A DNA stretch of 64,000 nucleotides from Sapria himalayana (GCA_029783825.1 JAREIK010000343.1:868001-932000), one strand, 5' to 3'; shown: positions 35,318-48,230, counted from the stretch's first letter. A program made the numbers and translations. Notes: generated by a model from the letters alone, not told the origin.

Positions 35318-37560
35318 AATAGCTTGGTCACTAGTTTTTCATTGCTCATCTATACATTTTTTTCAGCAAAAACTACATAGGATATCTCATAACAAGGTAA
35401 CCCATCAGACAAAATTTCAAGTGTTTATTACTCAGGTTCACATCATCTTATTCATAAAAGGCACTAAAAGCCATTATTGAAAGAAAATAGGATAACTTCA
35501 AAGTGTTGGCGGAAGTTTTATTTTTCTAAGAATAAACTATTCCATTAAGCTTTATTCTTATCGAAAGTTCTTGTGAGTGTGTGAGAATCATCTTTTTTTT
35601 TCATTGGTAAATTTCCATGGTACATTATCATGATTAAATTGTGCATCTTGATTAGGAGTGCATGTGTTGAAATATGCATGCATAACACACATACATTGTT
35701 TATGAAATAGTCTTATGTGGGTCTGAATGATATTTTGCACCAACATTTTCAAATAACTGCTTCTTTTATTTGTTTGAGTAAATAGATCCATAACAGATAC
35801 TTCTTGGAGGTGGTGTAATATATGCTTGATATCATTCTAATATCTCTGGGTTAGAGTAGAAATATGCATGGCTAGTAAATTGATAACAAAAATTAATATA
35901 TGGGCAAGTATAATTATCAAAAAACATAAGTGAACTGATGGTACTAATATATGATACTTTATGACCAAGTAATTATTCATCCTTTTTATAAGAGCAAAAT
36001 GTGTCATTTTTACGTTAAGTGAACTAATAACCACTGGCAAACTTAAAAGATGTGTTTTATCCATATAAAAATATTTAAGGATTTTCTTAGCATGTGCCAA
36101 TTGGTGAACAAAAACTATGCCAGGTAAATTTATAATCTATAAGGCGAGATAAAATTTTGTTTTCACAATATATTTTATTTCAATATTATTCAAATATTTT
36201 ATTGTTCCCATGAGCTTTTCAAAAGTCTCAATAAAAATTAGAACGTTAACATATATACAATAATTGCAAAGTTAGTTTTTGATATTTAATAAATATTCAT
36301 GAGCATATATGGTTGTGTGCATACCTTTCGTTCATGAATACTCGCTAAGACAATTGTACCACGTGTATCTAGATTATTTTAATTTGATTAAGCATATATT
36401 ACATGGCTTTATATTTATTATTTTATGCAATTTAAATCCTTCAGAAATTTTCATATATTTATTGGTATCTATGAATCCAATATAGATAAAATATGATGAT
36501 ATCTATGAGATGCATATCCAATCTTTTTAGAAATTATAAATCTTATTAGAAAATGGAAAGTAATTTGCATTCATAATATAATAATATATTTTCTCATGGT
36601 CAGTACCGAGTCTCTCAAGAAACCTTATGCTATTTATTGTGCTTTATACTTTATGATCTCATTATTTTCATTGTACTTTTATACAAATACACATTTATAC
36701 CCATCAAGCATTATACATTTAGGCATTTTGACTATAGATCCATTTTTCCTAATCATTTCTATTTCAATATTTTTCTATATTTTGTGATTTTTAATATCAT
36801 TTAGAAAGCAAAAACATCACTAATAATAATTTTATTTCTATCTCGTTTTTTTCTACTATGCATATAATTTATTAAGATCTCATAATTTCATGTGCTCGTG
36901 CCTTTTCAGATGCTATTTTTTTATTTCAACCCTTTTTAGGGATCTTCTGTTCAATATATATCTCTACAAGGGCTTATTGTTTACCAGATACCACCACAGA
37001 GGCATCTTGTTTATCATACACCTATGCAATTGCCTTTTATTTATCATGTATTTCTTTAAGGATATTAATTTTCATTCGCATCAGCATTTTTTTGATAGTT
37101 TTATCTCTTGAGCCAGTATGACTTTTATGTTTTAGACATATTCTACGCGCATTTGCTAATTATTCTTTAGGGACATCAATTCATGCCGAAGTATTTGTTG
37201 TGAGATATTCAACTTTCTCACTTTCTACGCATCACGAAAAGTATTTGGTAATTAATTTAGATTTTGGCGAATAAATAATCCTTTGAAATTCTAGTTCATA
37301 TTGATTAATACAAGGATCAAAATATTATATTATAAATCCATTCTAAGTAATTTATTTTTATTCCTCAAAATACTAACTTTTCTCTCCCTGGAGGGGGGGA
37401 GGAATACCCTCTCATTAAAATGACAATCCAAAAAGTGACATGTAAAAAATATTCCAACCAAGGGTTCAATTGTGATAGATGGAGAATCAAAGCCCACATA
37501 AATCTCAAATCTTCACTCGGGACCTATTTTAATATTTTGTGTACATGCAATTGGTATGTA
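35318..37560 (-). pseudogene. Older, heavily decayed Copia pol
   Basis: On the minus strand, 37525-37385 reads EIYVGFDSPSITIEPLVG then TCHFLDCHFNERVF, the Copia integrase-end motif (consensus IYVGFDSPSIIRYLEPLTGD...DCHFDETIFP). At about 37240-37130 the frame PNTFRDA*KVRKLNISQQIL matches the downstream LPDAF...KVTKSHIPA segment. Further left, sequence is too decayed for me to read reverse transcriptase. It differs in motif wording from the intact Tork-like element, so it belongs to another Copia lineage. The younger element is inserted at its left edge. Confidence 0.75.
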
Positions 37561-39090
37561 GAATACACAAATAAAGATTTAAAATTAGAATTAGCTAATT
37601 GTTTTTCTAGTACAAGTCACAAAGGGGGGGTATTAATGGTAAGTTATTAGTCAAATATAAATCATACTTGCAGCACACATAATAACATGTCCTCGTTCAT
37701 TATCTCCAAACTGACTAGTCACTAAAATATGACTATGCTAATTGATAATCTAACAATCAATTTATCTTGTAAGCAAGCAACACGTGTGTATTCATCATGA
37801 AAAATAATCTCTTTGTTCATTAGCAGATGCCTAAATGAGTATTTTATGGTTCTTTGCATTATTAAAGCTCCATGATAACATAGTATGTCATGCCAAATAA
37901 CAAAAGAATTTAGGTCTATAATAATATAAATAAAAAATATAAACAAAAAAAAAAAAAAAGAATTTAGGTCATTAAACTTCTGGTTCAACACATCATATGA
38001 CTCAATAGGCTTTATATATATATGATATAACCTATAGAAGAATACGGATAGTTCTTCCATTATAACTTTATTCCCATAAATAATAAAGGTAATGTAAAAA
38101 TATATTACATTATCTTAAGTACATTCAATTATAAAGAAATCTTAGGGCTCTGGCTTGATCCTATAACGATGCATTATTTTTTTACTAATATTTCAAAGAT
38201 TTATTATATCTAGGTGAATTCTAGCACCGAGAACTTAAGATAAATAGTTTTGACGCAAAATATCTATGGTAAAAAACTCGAGCTTTGACATTATCTGAAA
38301 TTACACCTCCAATAATTTAATAAAAAAATATTCTAATTTATCAAAATAAAATGCTATGTTGGTCATGCATATACTCGTGATGTTTTATTTGGATTACAAT
38401 TATTGTAAATAATGTGTGACATGTTTTATTGCCAAATGATATATTTGAATTAATTTTTTTTAATATTTTTCTTTGAATTTATTTTATGTATCATGAGAAA
38501 TTTAATAACTTCACACACACGCAACATGAGTGTGTGTGTGTGTGTTCCAGTTAATTATAATAATGAATTCATTGATATGATTTATAAAAACTATATAAAC
38601 TAGCAAAACAAATATAGTAGAATTATAACAATGAATTCATTGTTATATCACACACACACACACACACACTCCCTATCTCACTCTCTCTCTCTCTCTATCT
38701 CACTCACTCACAAATACACTCGCACGCACACACACACACACTATATAAACTTGTTAATTATAATATATATATATATGTATGTATGTATGTATGCATTTGA
38801 TACACATATTTATATACAATACCAAATGCTATATATACCAAACAAACTCACACTACTAACACACACACACACACATGTTATATAAAATACATTGTGCATG
38901 TATATATACAATATATATAATGATATGACGCATAGATATGCACTATATATAATGCATATATAATGTAGATATGCACTATGTATATAATGATATAGTGTAT
39001 AACTATACATATATATATATATATATATATATGCACACTTATACATTATATATACACACGCCCAATGGTGTATATATCATTATATAAATA
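37561..39090. other. AT-rich DNA with CA/CT/TA microsatellites
   Basis: No gene. Microsatellites include (GT)n at about 38530-38543, (CA)n at 38648-38668 and 38729-38741, CT/CTCA runs at 38680-38710, (GTAT)n at 38774-38794, (CA)n at 38862-38874 and (AT)n at about 39007-39031. Small open frames over these are not genes. Confidence 0.7.
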
Positions 39091-39099
39091 ATAGGACAA

Positions 39100-40020
39100 A
39101 TTGGAATAAATTGGAATTTGGGATCGGAGAGGCTTTGTTCCAAAAATTGCAGGGTAGCAGGGCGAGAGAGGAGGGACAGGAAGGGGTGGTGGGATAATTG
39201 AAACAGAGTGGGGCCAAACGAAAAAATTTAGGCGGCTCTTAAATCGGGTGGAGGTGGAGCAAATTGCGATTGTTCCAAAAATTGCTTTTCGCGTGTACCT
39301 GAGTCTAGGAGTGGCTCGCCCCGACCGGCAACATGTTGGTGGGTTCGGCGATGCGGCTCGTGTGCAACCGTGTGATCTGCAAGCGATGCCATGGAGCGAC
39401 CATCAGCCCCCGAGTTGTTCAACCCACTTTTAGCCTCTGTCAGTGACCCTGTGCTTGCTGTTATCTTCTGAAACATGAATCTTATTTATGCAGGATTGTG
39501 GATTTTATCATTCTCGCTTTCCCCATGTCTGTATTTTCATGCACATCTGTGAAGAACCGTGACTAATTCCAGTAAAATGGCAGACTACGAAAAGCACGTG
39601 CATGGAAAATTTTTGCAATATCCATGGCTAATTAATGTCCTTGACGACACTAATGGCCGCCACGTCCTTTCGGCATTTCACAGTGGATTTCTCTTTTAGC
39701 CCAGTGTGTTTCTGCAGTGGTGTTCTGGCATGGCCATTGATGAATAGAATTGCTGACGGACACTGACGATTGAGAACTATCAGCTGTCCTCTGTAAGTCT
39801 TCTACTTCCAACTCTGAAATTAATATTGATTTATCCATGTTTTTTCTGCAAACCTCACTGCGCTAGCCCTTTTGACTTGCATCTTGTCTCACCATTATCT
39901 AGGAGAAAGGGCTTGCGCCCTCCAAGGAATGATTGACGGCATTCTCATGGCTTCAAAGAAGTTGCGTAAATTGTGCACATCTATCGGTTTGAGTTATCCA
40001 TGCTCACTCTCTGTTTGAAT
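39100..40020. other. GC-richer island of unknown nature
   Basis: About 900 bp stands out from AT-rich flanks, with CGGAGAGG, CGCCCCGACCGGCAAC and CGGCGATGCGGC segments and a pyrimidine-rich tract before GCAG at about 39490. Open frames exist (plus 39248-39433, minus 39228-39476) but carry no family motif. The composition resembles the start of a host gene (leader, short first exon, possible intron) or a non-coding RNA locus. I cannot tell which, and see no continuation downstream. Confidence 0.35.
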
Positions 40021-40519
40021 TATATGAACATGGGAATAAAGTTTCTTACTTGCTCATCCCCATAAATTTTTATCAGTTATCTCGAAAACCTGAAATTGTT
40101 AGGGGGAAATTTATTCAATCCTTTGTCCCATGACATGCACAAAAAAAATGAAAAAAAAAATGTAATCTTGAGCATGATCATCTAATTAGGATCATAATGA
40201 AATTTCAGTCTCTTATAAACTTGAGTTTTATTTTGTTAATTGGAGTTATATTCTTTATTTGTTAATTGAATTATATGAACATGGGGCTTTGACCTTGCGT
40301 AGCATTAATTTTTTGTAAAAGTTTATAATTTTTAGTTTATTAACATATTTATAGTAATATAGTCTATGAGGTAGCTTATTAATCTCAAATTATTTATCTT
40401 TAATTCATTTAGATTGCTAATTTGTTTTAAAAATGAATTGATAAGCATAAATTCAAGCGAGAGATAAACCAAGTGAAATAAGAAATCTATTATGTAAATA
40501 TAATCACTCATTGAGGTTT

Positions 40520-40859
40520 TTAAATGGATGAGCGGCCCAACATGACATGACCTACCTAGTGTTAAGCTATGAGTTGGCCTAACATGAACTCAATGGTCAT
40601 GCCACACCTAATGGTGTAGCCCATGAGCCACCCATGGCTCGAATTCATACTCGGGCATGGAATCTTGCTTGGCTTGATCACTCTTGGCATGGATTAGGTT
40701 CTACCCTTCACGTGCTTAGGCATGAGTCATGTTGGCTACCCAGTGTCATGTTTGTAGCTGGGTCATACTGATCCAATATGGCATGACACAACACAATGAT
40801 CCTATTAGGATTGAAATAAAAAGATGTGCTGGCCCAACACTACATGTTTGATATCTCTA
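40520..40859. mobile_element. Faded hAT-like element of the GC-rich family
   Basis: Internal phrases (GGCCCAACATGACATGACC, GGCATGGATTAGG, GGGTCATACTGATCC) are C-to-T-faded versions of the young elements. The right end GTTTGATATCTCTA at 40846-40859 is a degraded family TIR. The left end is not clear. Confidence 0.55.
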
Positions 40860-41800
40860 TCTGTTTATTTAATTCAAATGATCATAATTTAATATTATTT
40901 ATATTTCATCAAAAAATTCCCAAAGTTGATATTCATAAACATAAATACTATTTAAGTGAGTAATTTAATATTGTTAAAAAATTTCTAAAGTTCCTTCCAA
41001 AATCCAAATGCTAGAAAATAATTTTTTACTGTATGAATTTAAAAACTTAAAAAAAAAAAATTCACAAAGTGAGGAAAATGAAAAACTTGAATTATTGGGA
41101 TATCACGATAAAATGTCATGAATTAGTAAAATAAATGTGATTGATAAATCTAGTTGAATTAGTTACCAAGAAAAAAAAAATTCGTGATGTCATTTTCAAC
41201 GAGAGCTAAATAAAACATTATGAATGAGTTTTTTCATTCTTAATTTAGAAGTAGATATTCTTACTAAATCAAAATATATGATCATAAATGGGGTATATAA
41301 AAATTAGCCAGGTGTTACAAATTGAGATGCAAAAAATAAATTATATAATATTTATATAAAAATTATTAATTAACTATTTTTATATAATGAATAAAAATGA
41401 TTAATACAACTCATAGGTTTGCTATTCTTAGCAAAAATACAAAAAAAAAAAACAAACTAAATAAAAATTATAATATTTATCTTTAGGCTGGTGCATACGC
41501 CAAGGGCTCATCAAGCTCTTCATGAAATTATGATGTTAGTTGATTATAAAAGATATATGTGTTAGTTTTTTTGATATGATTCATGAATTAGGATATTAAT
41601 ATGTGATGTTAATTATGTAGTTGATGATATAAATATATGAGATGATTACTTTAGTATATCCCAATAACAATTATTTTTATAAATTAAGTTTTAGACAAAA
41701 TATATGAGGCATATTAGATAATTTTTGAAAATTGAGGTTAAATATTTAGAAAGTAATTTTTTTGAATGAAATATATTTTAAATATATATTTTTGGAATTT
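40860..41800. other. Gene-free AT-rich DNA
   Basis: No frames, motifs or ordered repeats that I can support. Confidence 0.5.
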
Positions 41801-41805
41801 AAGGG

Positions 41806-41963
41806 CTTCAGGACATACTTACGTGGACTCCTACATCTCCCTGGGCCACCGAGAACTGAGTAGGTAAATATTTCTAGTATCCCTCACCAGTAAGACTTGA
41901 ACTCCTGACCTCCCGGACATTGCCAAGAGTCTTAACTAGTTAATCTCCCTAATGAGAGGGGTA
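41806..41963 (-). mobile_element. tRNA-derived SINE-like element
   Basis: On the minus strand the head reads GGGAGATTAACTAGTTAAGA then CTCTTGGCAATG, the position of a polymerase III A box. A B-box-like AGTTCAAGTCTTAC (41891-41903 in plus coordinates) follows about 45 bases later. The spacing and the GGTTCRANTCC-like B box point to a tRNA-derived SINE. I could not define a TSD. Confidence 0.6.
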
Positions 41964-41969
41964 ATATTT

Positions 41970-43780
41970 TATTTGATTTTGGTATGATGAGATGTATATT
42001 GGTTGAGTTATCATCTGATTTGAGTATAAACTTATATACATATATAATGTATTCAGTTAATTTAATTAAATACATGAAAATCACAGAAAAAATAAACTAT
42101 ATGATAGTGAGCAAACCAAATTTCAAATATGTTGCTAGTCGGGTTAAATAAAACTAAGTATACTCAATGTTTTTATTTATGCTATAAATGCTCTGGGATA
42201 CCAAATATTACATATATTATTAGTTTATTCAGAGATTAGTGGTATAATTGATTATAAGCATATTTACATTTTAGTTGGGCTCTCGCAATTACAAAGAGAA
42301 GATCAACTGCGAGGTTATATATTTCTTTGATAAAAAAATCTTGTTTCATAAAAAGGTAAGATAAAAATTGATATTTTTAGATTAATATTGAGTTAAAGTA
42401 TAGAATATTAATATCATTTGCTAGTCAGGTCTAGTTGATCAAGTACTTCTTAGAGGATTTATATTTACCAGGTCAGAGGTTTATGATATTTTACTATAAT
42501 ATTCTTACATTTTGGTCATTTGCTGTGAATTCATTGTTCCAAGAGTATTCAAAACTTGTTTATATTGATTGTTTCTTTATATAAGAGAAGATCTAGTATA
42601 TTTTGATAGTCATTGTAGGCTTAAAGTGATGATTGTCTATGTCATAGAGTGAGTACATTATAGGCATTTTCACAAAGGCTTTTAGATGATTGTTAGTTTT
42701 TTTTCATCTCTTTTAAGTTGATTATTTTATAACATGTTTGCTTCAACTTAAAGAGATGTGTTGAAATTTAATTTGGTTTGTTATTTTTTTAATCATCTTT
42801 TATATTGTTTGGGAATACCTTACTTATGAGTTGTACTAAATTATATAAATATAAGATTGAATTTTAATTTTTAGTCTCAATGAATAAAATATATATTTTT
42901 TCTCTTTTTCTCTCTCTCTCTTTCACGTGGCCAAATCCTAAATGACAACCACTACCCTTGGTTAACAATTTAAATGGGTTGGGTTTTGTTTCATTAAGGT
43001 TGTGTATTTTGAGTTGTTCTAATTTTTTTTTATTTGTTTAATATTTTTTTAATGATTTTTTAATGAAATTCTTAATGAGGTGGTCAATTTTATTTGTGTA
43101 TTCTTAATGATTTCTTTTTCTTTGTTATATATTTGGTATTTATTATAATAAATTTTTTTATTTTTTTCTAACTCCTTAAGAATTTGAAAAATTAGAATAC
43201 TACAAGCTAATCTAAACTATGGAATAAAAATTTTAAAATGGTAGGAAAAAAATTTTAATTCCCCAAAGTTCATAGAAGTCTTATTTGAAGGTTGTACTCA
43301 GTCTACAAGATTTCTTATTAGCATGCAATCTATGAGTTCTTAACATTTCGACAATTTTACTATTGAAAATTTGAGAATTTATTAGACTAGTCATCAACTT
43401 TAGACCTATCATACTTGAACGAAGATATTTATCATCGTATTAAGACATGACATCTGCTTTGTGATCTTATGTGAGACATGTATTTGAAATATCTCAATGT
43501 TTTCTTATTGAAGCTTATAATATGTGATACGCTCTAACCAATTAGCCTAACTCTTTGGGGCAATGATGATGTCTTACACTTGATCTCTGAACTTGAGGTA
43601 AGTTCTTGTTGACAAGTTCACTTGCTGATGCCCAATAATTATCTTTTATTTTTATTTATTTATTTATATTGATTTTTTTTTAGTTTTTCTTATACTTTTT
43701 TTACTTTGTTGTTTTGAATGGCACGAATAAATATCACTTAAATATATTTTTATCATTTATGATTTAAGTATTTTTTTACA
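41970..43780. other. Gene-free AT-rich DNA
   Basis: About 1.8 kb without coding frames. The high-coordinate part (43480-43780) probably belongs to the dead Copia that follows, whose minus-strand direction would place its downstream region here, but I can read no motif. Confidence 0.4.
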
Positions 43781-43789
43781 TAGCTTACA

Positions 43790-44520
43790 CATAATCATAT
43801 CTACTATACTTTATATGTTGAGAATTTGCAAACAACCTATCTTTGAAATGCTTAATAAATCCATCAGAATTAGTGTTAATCTTGTACACCTAGTGACAAC
43901 TAACAATACTATTACTTAGAGGTAGAGATATCAAATCTAAAGTATTTGTCTTATGCAAATCTAAAAGTTCATCATCCATAGTATCTTGTCAATGTGCATC
44001 AAGACTAAGGTTTTGGGTAAGCTTTTTATAGTGACTGGCCCCACCGCTTGCGCGGCCCCATACCCTAGAAACCCTCAATTGGCCCAGCTCCTTGAGAATT
44101 TTTTGGGAGACATGTCCACATACGCAGAGTGTAGGATTTGAACCCGTGTCCTCTTCCCCTCCCCTGGAGTACCTCAGCCTTAGCCACTAGGACAAAGACA
44201 TCATTTGGTCAATGTGCATCAAGAATGAATTTTTCATAAGGCTCAAAGAAATAACGAATAAAAGCTAAAAAAGTAGCGTAAGATTGGAATGGCACGAATA
44301 AGCAAAATCTAGTGACATTGTGGATTTACAAATGCACGTGGATCTACATTGAGGTGGATTTACAATCTCAGATGAAGCTCGAGGGACCACAGGTGAAGGA
44401 ACATTTTCATGTGTCCTAGAGATCATAGTGCAGGTACTTGCAATATTGCCAGATCAAACACTATGGGTAGAATGCAAAGGAAAAGGAGGAATACCATGAG
44501 AATGAGTATGTGAAGTACTA
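43790..44520 (-). pseudogene. Dead Copia pol fragment interrupted by a SINE
   Basis: Reverse-complemented, 43980-43800 reads MDDELLDLHKTNTLDLISL, then a stop, then VYKINTNSDGFIKHFKDRL. This is the start of Copia reverse transcriptase (consensus EL.AL.KT.TWDLV.LP...GCKWVYK.K..SDG...R.KARLVA). Upstream, at about 44460-44290, an integrase-to-RT linker rich in Pro and Ser reads NIASTCTMISRTHENVPSP. A SINE splits the two parts at 44005-44207. Stops and missing residues show that it is long dead. Confidence 0.75.
44005..44207 (-). mobile_element. tRNA-derived SINE (203 bp) with 17-bp TSD
   Basis: The flanks 43988-44004 and 44208-44224 are the same 17 bases, GTCAATGTGCATCAAGA. On the minus strand, an A-box-like TGTCCTAGTGGCTAAGG (44195-44179) is followed by a B box GGTTCAAATCC (44144-44134). 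The body contains CACGGGTTCAAATCCTAC and GGGTATGGGGCCGCGC. A long TSD and internal polymerase III boxes define a SINE moved by LINE machinery. It landed in the reverse-transcriptase region of a dead Copia. Confidence 0.92.
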
Positions 44521-44529
44521 GAAAAGGAA

Positions 44530-45977
44530 TTTAAGTACTACTATTAAAAGATAAAACTAAAAATTTTCTAATTTATATTTATTATAGTTAAAAATATTAT
44601 GAGATTTTAACTTTCCTAAAGAATTTGAGGATGCTAAAAGATGATAAATATATATTTTACTCATCTATAATACATAATCTCCTTCTTATGATATGTCCTA
44701 ATAAAAATTTGAGATTACATTTCCTTCATATATTATGAAAAAAATGTGACTAAATTACCAAAATTACATAATGCTTTATGTAATAGCTGAGACATCTAAA
44801 CTACAATACAATAGGAAATAGGATCATCGCACCTCAAGTAAATAAAAACTTGGAGTTGAAAAAGCAAAAGTTTTAAAACCTCAACATTGGGACATACGTG
44901 AGACATGAGTTTGAATGAAACATTTTTATTATTAATAATAATAATGTAACAACCCATTTGAAATACTCGAGTTGGTCATCTTGTATTAATTAAATTTACT
45001 TAATCTATTAATTGTGATTAGTTTAGAGAGGAATGTAATAGCCCATTAATAATAATAATAATAATCTACCTTATTTTATATTATAATGAAATATATGATA
45101 GATTAATAATTTAATTTGAATTGAGGCAGCCCATATGTTGAGTGCTCTAACTAATCAAAAATTAATGGATTGAGATAAATAAACATAAAACAAACATTAA
45201 GCTATCAGACGGGCTATCAGTCATTGCTTGGCAATGGTTTGCGCAACTACATCGATGGGGTATCAGAAGCTGAGGTTTTTTTCGAAATAAAAAATATTTT
45301 TTAAAAATTAGTTTTACTATAAAATATTGGACAAAAATTCAATGGTTGACTTTTTGCTCGAAAAATATAAAAAAAAAAAACAAAATGATTGATATTTTAA
45401 TTTTAAAATGTTTTATAAATAAGTAATATTTATAGTTTTATATGCTTAAAATTTTATAAATTCTCTCTACTTCTTTCAAAATCTCAAAATTCTCTCATTG
45501 TATTTTTTTTATTTTTATTTGAATAGTAAAATATTAATAGTGTCTACGTTTTTATTTTTGAGTGTAGCCACAACATTTGTCAATGATTAACGAAACATAT
45601 ATATTGCTGTTGTGGACTTGCGGTTGGTTGGCTTTGATATGAATATTAATTTTTGTAAGATATATGATTTCTTAATTTCATAATAATATTTTTACTAGTT
45701 ATTTATTATATAATAATTAAAGAAATCTTTCTTCTGCTTAAAACTTTTTAAAAATAAAATAAAAATAAAAATTATGATAATTATGCAATTAAGTTAAATA
45801 TTAATTGATAAAATGATAATTTGAGTGAAAAAGTTCCTAGATTAATGTATCTCCTAATCACAGGTTAGCCTCAACCTAGGCACTTATAATCTTAGAATTA
45901 ATAAATAAATATTTTTAATATCAATCTATTTTAATATTATTAAACATAAAAATCATATAGAAATCAAATAAAATTTG

Positions 45978-46013
<36 letters not shown>

Positions 46014-46780
46014 AAAATATATATTTGAGGTTAGTGGTGTGACTAGGCACTTAATGTATCAAAATTAATGTATTAGATTCTAGGCAAATCTTACTAAGTA
46101 GCAAGGTTGTTAAACTTTGATTAATTTTATGTTTAGCAACTCTCTTTATTTATCGTTATAAGTTTGTAAAGAAAAACATGATTAAGTTCATTACTAGTAC
46201 GAGTCTTTTGCTCAAATTTATAAAAAATTATAAATTAATTTATTTAATACATAAATACTTTCATCTTGCCTATCATAAAATCTCTATCTTGATGTGTAGG
46301 AATGAAATAATAATAAATTATAAAATAAAAAAAAATAATCATAATTAATATGCATAGCAAACAAAATGAAGTGGTCTTAGTGATATTTGATATTTGAATT
46401 AGTTACGATGATATTGTATTTGCATGTATTATTGTTCACTTTGTTGATTTTATATAAAAATTAAATAAAGGAAACATTGGAGTGTCTATCAAAATTTTCT
46501 AGCAGTGAGATTATATATCATCTTGATAACTCAGATATACATGAGTGTTTGTCAAGGATTTTTTATTAAATATTAAATGTAAAATAAAATATATAACATT
46601 ATATTTAATAACCTTTTAAATAATAAAGTTGTAATAAATATTTTCATAAGAAATATTGAAAGTGGTTTTTTATCTGAAATTTTTTAGTATTTTGTTTTTT
46701 GTTTTTTAATAATTTTTTTTTCATTCAATTTCATACATTGATTACACTAAACATTTGCAATTTAAATTTAACAAAAATTT
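44530..46780. other. Gene-free AT-rich DNA
   Basis: Contains (AAT)n near 45045-45064 and an (AT)n run at about 45984-46008. No coding frame, RNA gene or recognisable element. Confidence 0.55.
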
Positions 46781-46794
46781 GTTTTTTAAAATTA

Positions 46795-46804
46795 TATATA
46801 TATA

Positions 46805-46839
<35 letters not shown>
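46795..46839. repeat. (TA)n microsatellite with TGTG interruption
   Basis: An alternating TA run of about 45 bp with one TGTG break. The two short open frames crossing it encode only Tyr-Ile repeats. Confidence 0.9.
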
Positions 46840-46979
46840 CCAACTTCCCACTCCACATCCCACAACCAACATGTGAGTTGGCTTGGGTGAGTTCTTATGC
46901 GTGATTGGTCTAGACCTAGTGCCATGTGTCATGTGTCGCAAGCTTTAATGCTACGTGTGTGGCTCTAGGCTAGAATATT

Positions 46980-47660
46980 TTCTTTTCAATTATCTAAGTA
47001 AGTCTTCTCTTGTCTCTTATAAATGTTACACTCACAAGATCTCACATATAAGCTTAGCAATAGAAAGAAATATCTAAAGAGAGAAAATATATTATAAATA
47101 AAATATGAGCCAGTACAATAATAGGAGAGTTCTCTAGAATTTGTGAGAATTCTTTTTCATCAATGACTCAGATTAAGTATATTCTAGAATTCCCTCAGAA
47201 CATTTTTAAGATAATTCTGGAGATATTCAAAAGTGTACTTTGTGATCAAATATTTAAAATATTATTATGATAATTGCTCTATAATAGTTTTATTTTATAA
47301 AGTATTTTTGCCTTGACACGTAAATTGTAATTTTTTTGCTTCATGACTATGAAATTTCCTTTCTCAATTGTCTACGTAAATTTGTTCTTGCCTCTCCTAA
47401 GAGTTGTGCTCATAATATTTCACACGCAAGCTTAGTAAGGGAGAGAAATATTTAGATAGAGAAAATATATTCACAAATGAAGTTTCAATGAGTATAACAA
47501 TGAAATTTCTCTCTTTTATAGTAAGAACTCTTCTTTAACAATGAAATTTATAGAATACTTTAGATTGGGAAGGTGGCATATGAAGTTTTTAGAACATTTT
47601 ATAATTTTTATTGGAATTTTTTCTATATCATTTCGAATATTTATTAAAATATATTTGGTT
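46980..47660. repeat. Diverged direct repeat, two units about 370 bp apart
   Basis: Segment 46985-47100 (TCAATTATCTAAGTAAGTCT, AAGCTTAGCAATAGAAAGAAA, GAGAAAATATATT) is repeated at 47362-47475 (TCAATTGTCTACGTAAATTT, AAGCTTAGTAAGGGAGAGAAA, GAGAAAATATATT). Both continue with related sequence about ATTCTAGAA/ATAGAATACT and CATTTT. This may be an old tandem duplication or a pair of decayed LTR parts. Confidence 0.65.
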
Positions 47661-47675
47661 CATGACACAGGTTTG

Positions 47676-47850
47676 CGCCACATTGCCAGCTCTAGCCTCT
47701 AGCCCATACTATAGGCTAGGGAAGGCATTCTAGCGATGGCTAGCATCATTGTGGCCTCCGTGTAACCTAGGCTAGCCTAGATCAGTCATGTGCCATGTTG
47801 TAACCTAGGTTGAACCTAACTTGGCATGATCCAACACACCCATTTTGTCC
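47676..47850. mobile_element. Possible faded hAT-like relic
   Basis: A GC-richer patch with GCCACATTGCCAGC, CTAGCCTCTAGCCC, CATGTGCCATG and TTGGCATGATCC, similar in composition to the faded GC-rich elements. No terminal repeat can be placed, so this is weak. Confidence 0.3.
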
Positions 47851-48119
47851 CTGGGAGAATGAGCGTTGTTAGCCCAACTGTGAGATCAAATGTAAACCGA
47901 ATATAAAAATTTGTAGTTTGTCTTCTCTATCTGCAATATGGTCCCCAACTTAAATCTGAGTACTTGACTTAGTCGAGTTAGCTAAAATAGTTGTATTAGA
48001 TAAAAAAATTTGCACCTGAATAGTAGGATTATTTACTTGAGCACAATCTAGAAGATTAATCTCTATAGTAGTATTAATTATATATCATCATTGTGATCAA
48101 TTATATCTCTTCTAGAATA

Positions 48120-48197
48120 TTATATACACATGCACACACACACACATACGATTATATATTATCTATATGCAAAGATATATAATTAAAGATACTGTAT

Positions 48198-48230
<33 letters not shown>

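Noticed and set aside
39228..39476. 82-codon minus frame in the GC-richer island
   Set aside because: No homologous motif, and the opposite strand is equally open; kept only as part of the unexplained island.
39740..39800. Possible C/D-box snoRNA (TTGATGA, CTGA, TGACGA)
   Set aside because: No final D box or closing stem at the right spacing; chance match likely.
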